NCBI GenBank assembly: GCA_004299555.1
Contig: SCQU01000026.1
Location: forward strand, 1-64,000
Origin: Rhodanobacteraceae bacterium
GTDB lineage: Bacteria > Pseudomonadota > Gammaproteobacteria > Xanthomonadales > Rhodanobacteraceae
Direction: 5' to 3'
DNA length: 64,000 bases
Part shown: piece by piece, positions 62,510-64,000 of the stretch
How positions within the stretch are numbered: the first letter of the stretch is position 1
Layout of the letters: each line of letters opens with the position of its first letter
Program-made: the position numbers and the translations under genes
Notes under the pieces: model-generated
The model's database searches: none
What the model was told of the DNA's origin: nothing
The model's input: only the letters and a program-made list of their open reading frames with translations

Positions 62510-64000
62510 TCAGCGCCTGTCGGTGACGGCGCCGTGGGCATCCGCAGACGCGTTCATCCACTCACCACCGCCCAGCGCGACGTACAGCGCCGCGGTATCG
62601 GCATAGCGTTGCGCCTCGGCCCGGACGAACGCGATGCGTGCGTTCTGGACCTGGGTTTCGCTGGCAAGCACGTTCAGAAAATCCACGCCGCCCGCGCGGT
62701 ACTGCGTCTGCACCAGCTCCGAGGCTTGCCGCGCATCGCGCAGGGCACGGGCCTGGGCATCCAGCAGCGCCGAATCATGTTCGAGCGCACGCAGCACGTC
62801 GGCCACATTGCGGAATGCGCCCAATACCGTGCCCTGGTAGTTGGCGAACACGCCACGATAGGCAGCCTGTGCCGCGTGTTTTTGCGCCCGCAGGGTGCCG
62901 CCTTCAAACAAGGGCATCACCAGACCCGCGGCCAAATTCCACAGCCGGCTGGCCGGGTCGAACAAGGTACCGGTGTGGTTGCTCTGGTCGCCAAAGCTGC
63001 CGGTGAGCTGCAGGTTCGGATACATCCGCGCGACCGCCTCGCCGACCTGCGCATTGGCGGCCCGCAGCTGTGCTTCCGCGGCCAGGACGTCGGGACGCTC
63101 GCGCACCAGGGTTGACGGCAGGCTGAGCGGCAGCGTCGCGGGCAGGCGCAGATCGGCCAGTGCAGGTGCGTGCAGAGTGCCCGTCGCGGAAGGAAATTCA
63201 CCGAGGTAAGTCGCCAGGAGATGCCGCGCAACATCGCGCGCCTGTTGCAATTGCTGCAGCTGCGCCTCGCTGCTGGCCAGCTGGCTTTCCTGGGTCAACA
63301 CGTCGAATTGGGAAGTCGCGCCCAGCTGGTAGCGGGTGCGCGTCAGTCCCAGGGTCTGGTGCTGGTCACTGACGGTTTTCCGGGTCGCGGCCACCTCGTC
63401 TTCGAGCGCGGCCAAATCCAGTGCCGCGTTCACCACATTGCCCTCGATGGTCAGGCGCGCGGCCAGCAGTTGATCCCGCGCGACGTCCACCCGCGCCTGC
63501 TGGTTGCGCGTCACCAGGCGGTTCAACCCGAATACGTCCGGGTAATAGCTGACCGACACCTGGCCGGTGTAAAGGTTGTACAGCTGCGGGCCGAAATTGC
63601 CGCCGGCAGCCGCGCCGGTGGTGCGCGTCCGCTCGCCGCCGAGCCCCAGCGAAACCTGCGGGTAGAACACGCCACGCGCAGCCTTCAGTTCGAACTGCGC
63701 GGTTTGCAGCGTGGCCTGCGCCGCCGCGAGATCCGGGTTGTGCGCCAGCGCCTCAGCCACGAGCCGGTCCAGCTCGGGCGAACCAAAGCCTTTCCACCAG
63801 CCCGGCTTGACCGTGGCGCCGGGCTCGAGTGTTTGCGCGCCGGCGACCGAACCCGGTGTGGACCGCGCGCGCGGAATCGTCGTGGCCAGCGGGGCCGCGG
63901 TATAGCCGCGAACATCGGGCGGCGCGGGCTTGTGATAGGCGGGCCCCACCGCGCAGGAGGCGAGCATGACGCTGCCGCAGAACACCAGTGCATACCGCCA
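62510..64000 (-). CDS. Outer-membrane efflux lipoprotein, TolC/NodT type (5' end cut by window edge)
   Basis: At least 490 residues are visible. The frame continues through the right edge with WRYALVFCGSVMLASCAVGPAY, so the start and part of the signal peptide lie outside. The lipobox LASC and the following AVGPAYHKP are typical of NodT-family channels. Two TolC-type repeats are present (ELDRLVAEALAHNPDLAAAQATL and the second half from RPDVLAAEAQLRAANAQVGEA). It forms the outer-membrane exit duct for the RND pump downstream. It is the first visible gene of the efflux operon; any regulator lies outside the window. Confidence 0.92.
   Translation of the reverse strand, partial: WRYALVFCGSVMLASCAVGPAYHKPAPPDVRGYTAAPLATTIPRARSTPGSVAGAQTLEPGATVKPGWWKGFGSPELDRLVAEALAHNPDLAAAQATLQTAQFELKAARGVFYPQVSLGLGGERTRTTGAAAGGNFGPQLYNLYTGQVSVSYYPDVFGLNRLVTRNQQARVDVARDQLLAARLTIEGNVVNAALDLAALEDEVAATRKTVSDQHQTLGLTRTRYQLGATSQFDVLTQESQLASSEAQLQQLQQARDVARHLLATYLGEFPSATGTLHAPALADLRLPATLPLSLPSTLVRERPDVLAAEAQLRAANAQVGEAVARMYPNLQLTGSFGDQSNHTGTLFDPASRLWNLAAGLVMPLFEGGTLRAQKHAAQAAYRGVFANYQGTVLGAFRNVADVLRALEHDSALLDAQARALRDARQASELVQTQYRAGGVDFLNVLASETQVQNARIAFVRAEAQRYADTAALYVALGGGEWMNASADAHGAVTDRR

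Overview
This is a GC-rich, densely packed chromosomal segment of a gammaproteobacterium, most likely in the Lysobacterales/Xanthomonadales (Rhodanobacteraceae-like). The reasons are an intact recC-recB-recD operon, ubiJ-ubiB, bioH-bioC beside a divergent comF, twin M61 peptidases and a large TonB receptor with a C-terminal Phe. This placement is an inference from gene content; no rRNA or tRNA is present to anchor it. No plasmid or complete phage genes were seen. Most of the window is chromosomal core, with two visibly disturbed accessory patches (about 29.8-32.2 kb and 45.1-48.9 kb).

Layout. 0.3-10.2 kb: an MFS exporter divergent from recC-recB-recD (ATGA-type overlaps). 10.2-17.2 kb, all on the minus strand: two M61 peptidases flanking an orphan ArsB-type transporter, then an APC permease. 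17.4-18.9 kb: ubiA and a small exported protein. 19.2-31.6 kb: a signalling block made of a PP2C phosphatase with a C-terminal SHOCT-like tail, a divergent DUF1232 protein, two tandem ECF sigma factors, a 1446-residue membrane Ser/Thr kinase with a very large extracytoplasmic part, a TonB-dependent receptor and a secreted HAF-repeat protein. 32.3-35.3 kb: comF, bioH-bioC and a DUF3617 protein. 35.5-39.8 kb: an EamA transporter and nucleotide-sugar genes (UDP-sugar dehydrogenase, UDP-uronate epimerase, galE). 39.9-45.2 kb: flavin reductase, an 18-residue-repeat lipoprotein, gpmA, ubiB-ubiJ and trmL. 45.2-48.9 kb: an RHS remnant, a BNR/VPS10-type secreted protein and a second, decayed copy of the 5' end of trmL. 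48.9-54.1 kb: a beta-class DNA methyltransferase with a truncated small ORF beside it, an SDR, ubiE, a Tat-exported phosphoesterase and proline iminopeptidase. 54.3-58.0 kb: a heme-copper oxidase operon. 58.2-64.0 kb: a tripartite RND efflux operon that runs off the right edge.

The most interesting items are as follows. (1) A heme-copper enzyme whose subunit I is clearly related to the B (ba3) family but has Asn where the cross-linked catalytic Tyr should be, which is the pattern expected of a nitric oxide reductase-like enzyme rather than an oxidase. (2) A sigma-sigma-kinase-receptor module with no anti-sigma factor, suggesting phospho-control of the sigma factors. (3) Two places where the end of a neighbouring gene is duplicated on the far side of a secreted-protein gene. 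(4) Four genes (MFS, ubiJ, trmL, ubiE) with a -10-like hexamer exactly 6 nt before the start codon and no Shine-Dalgarno sequence, suggesting leaderless mRNAs. (5) A family of CCCCTTCG/CGAAGGGG palindromes in intergenic gaps.
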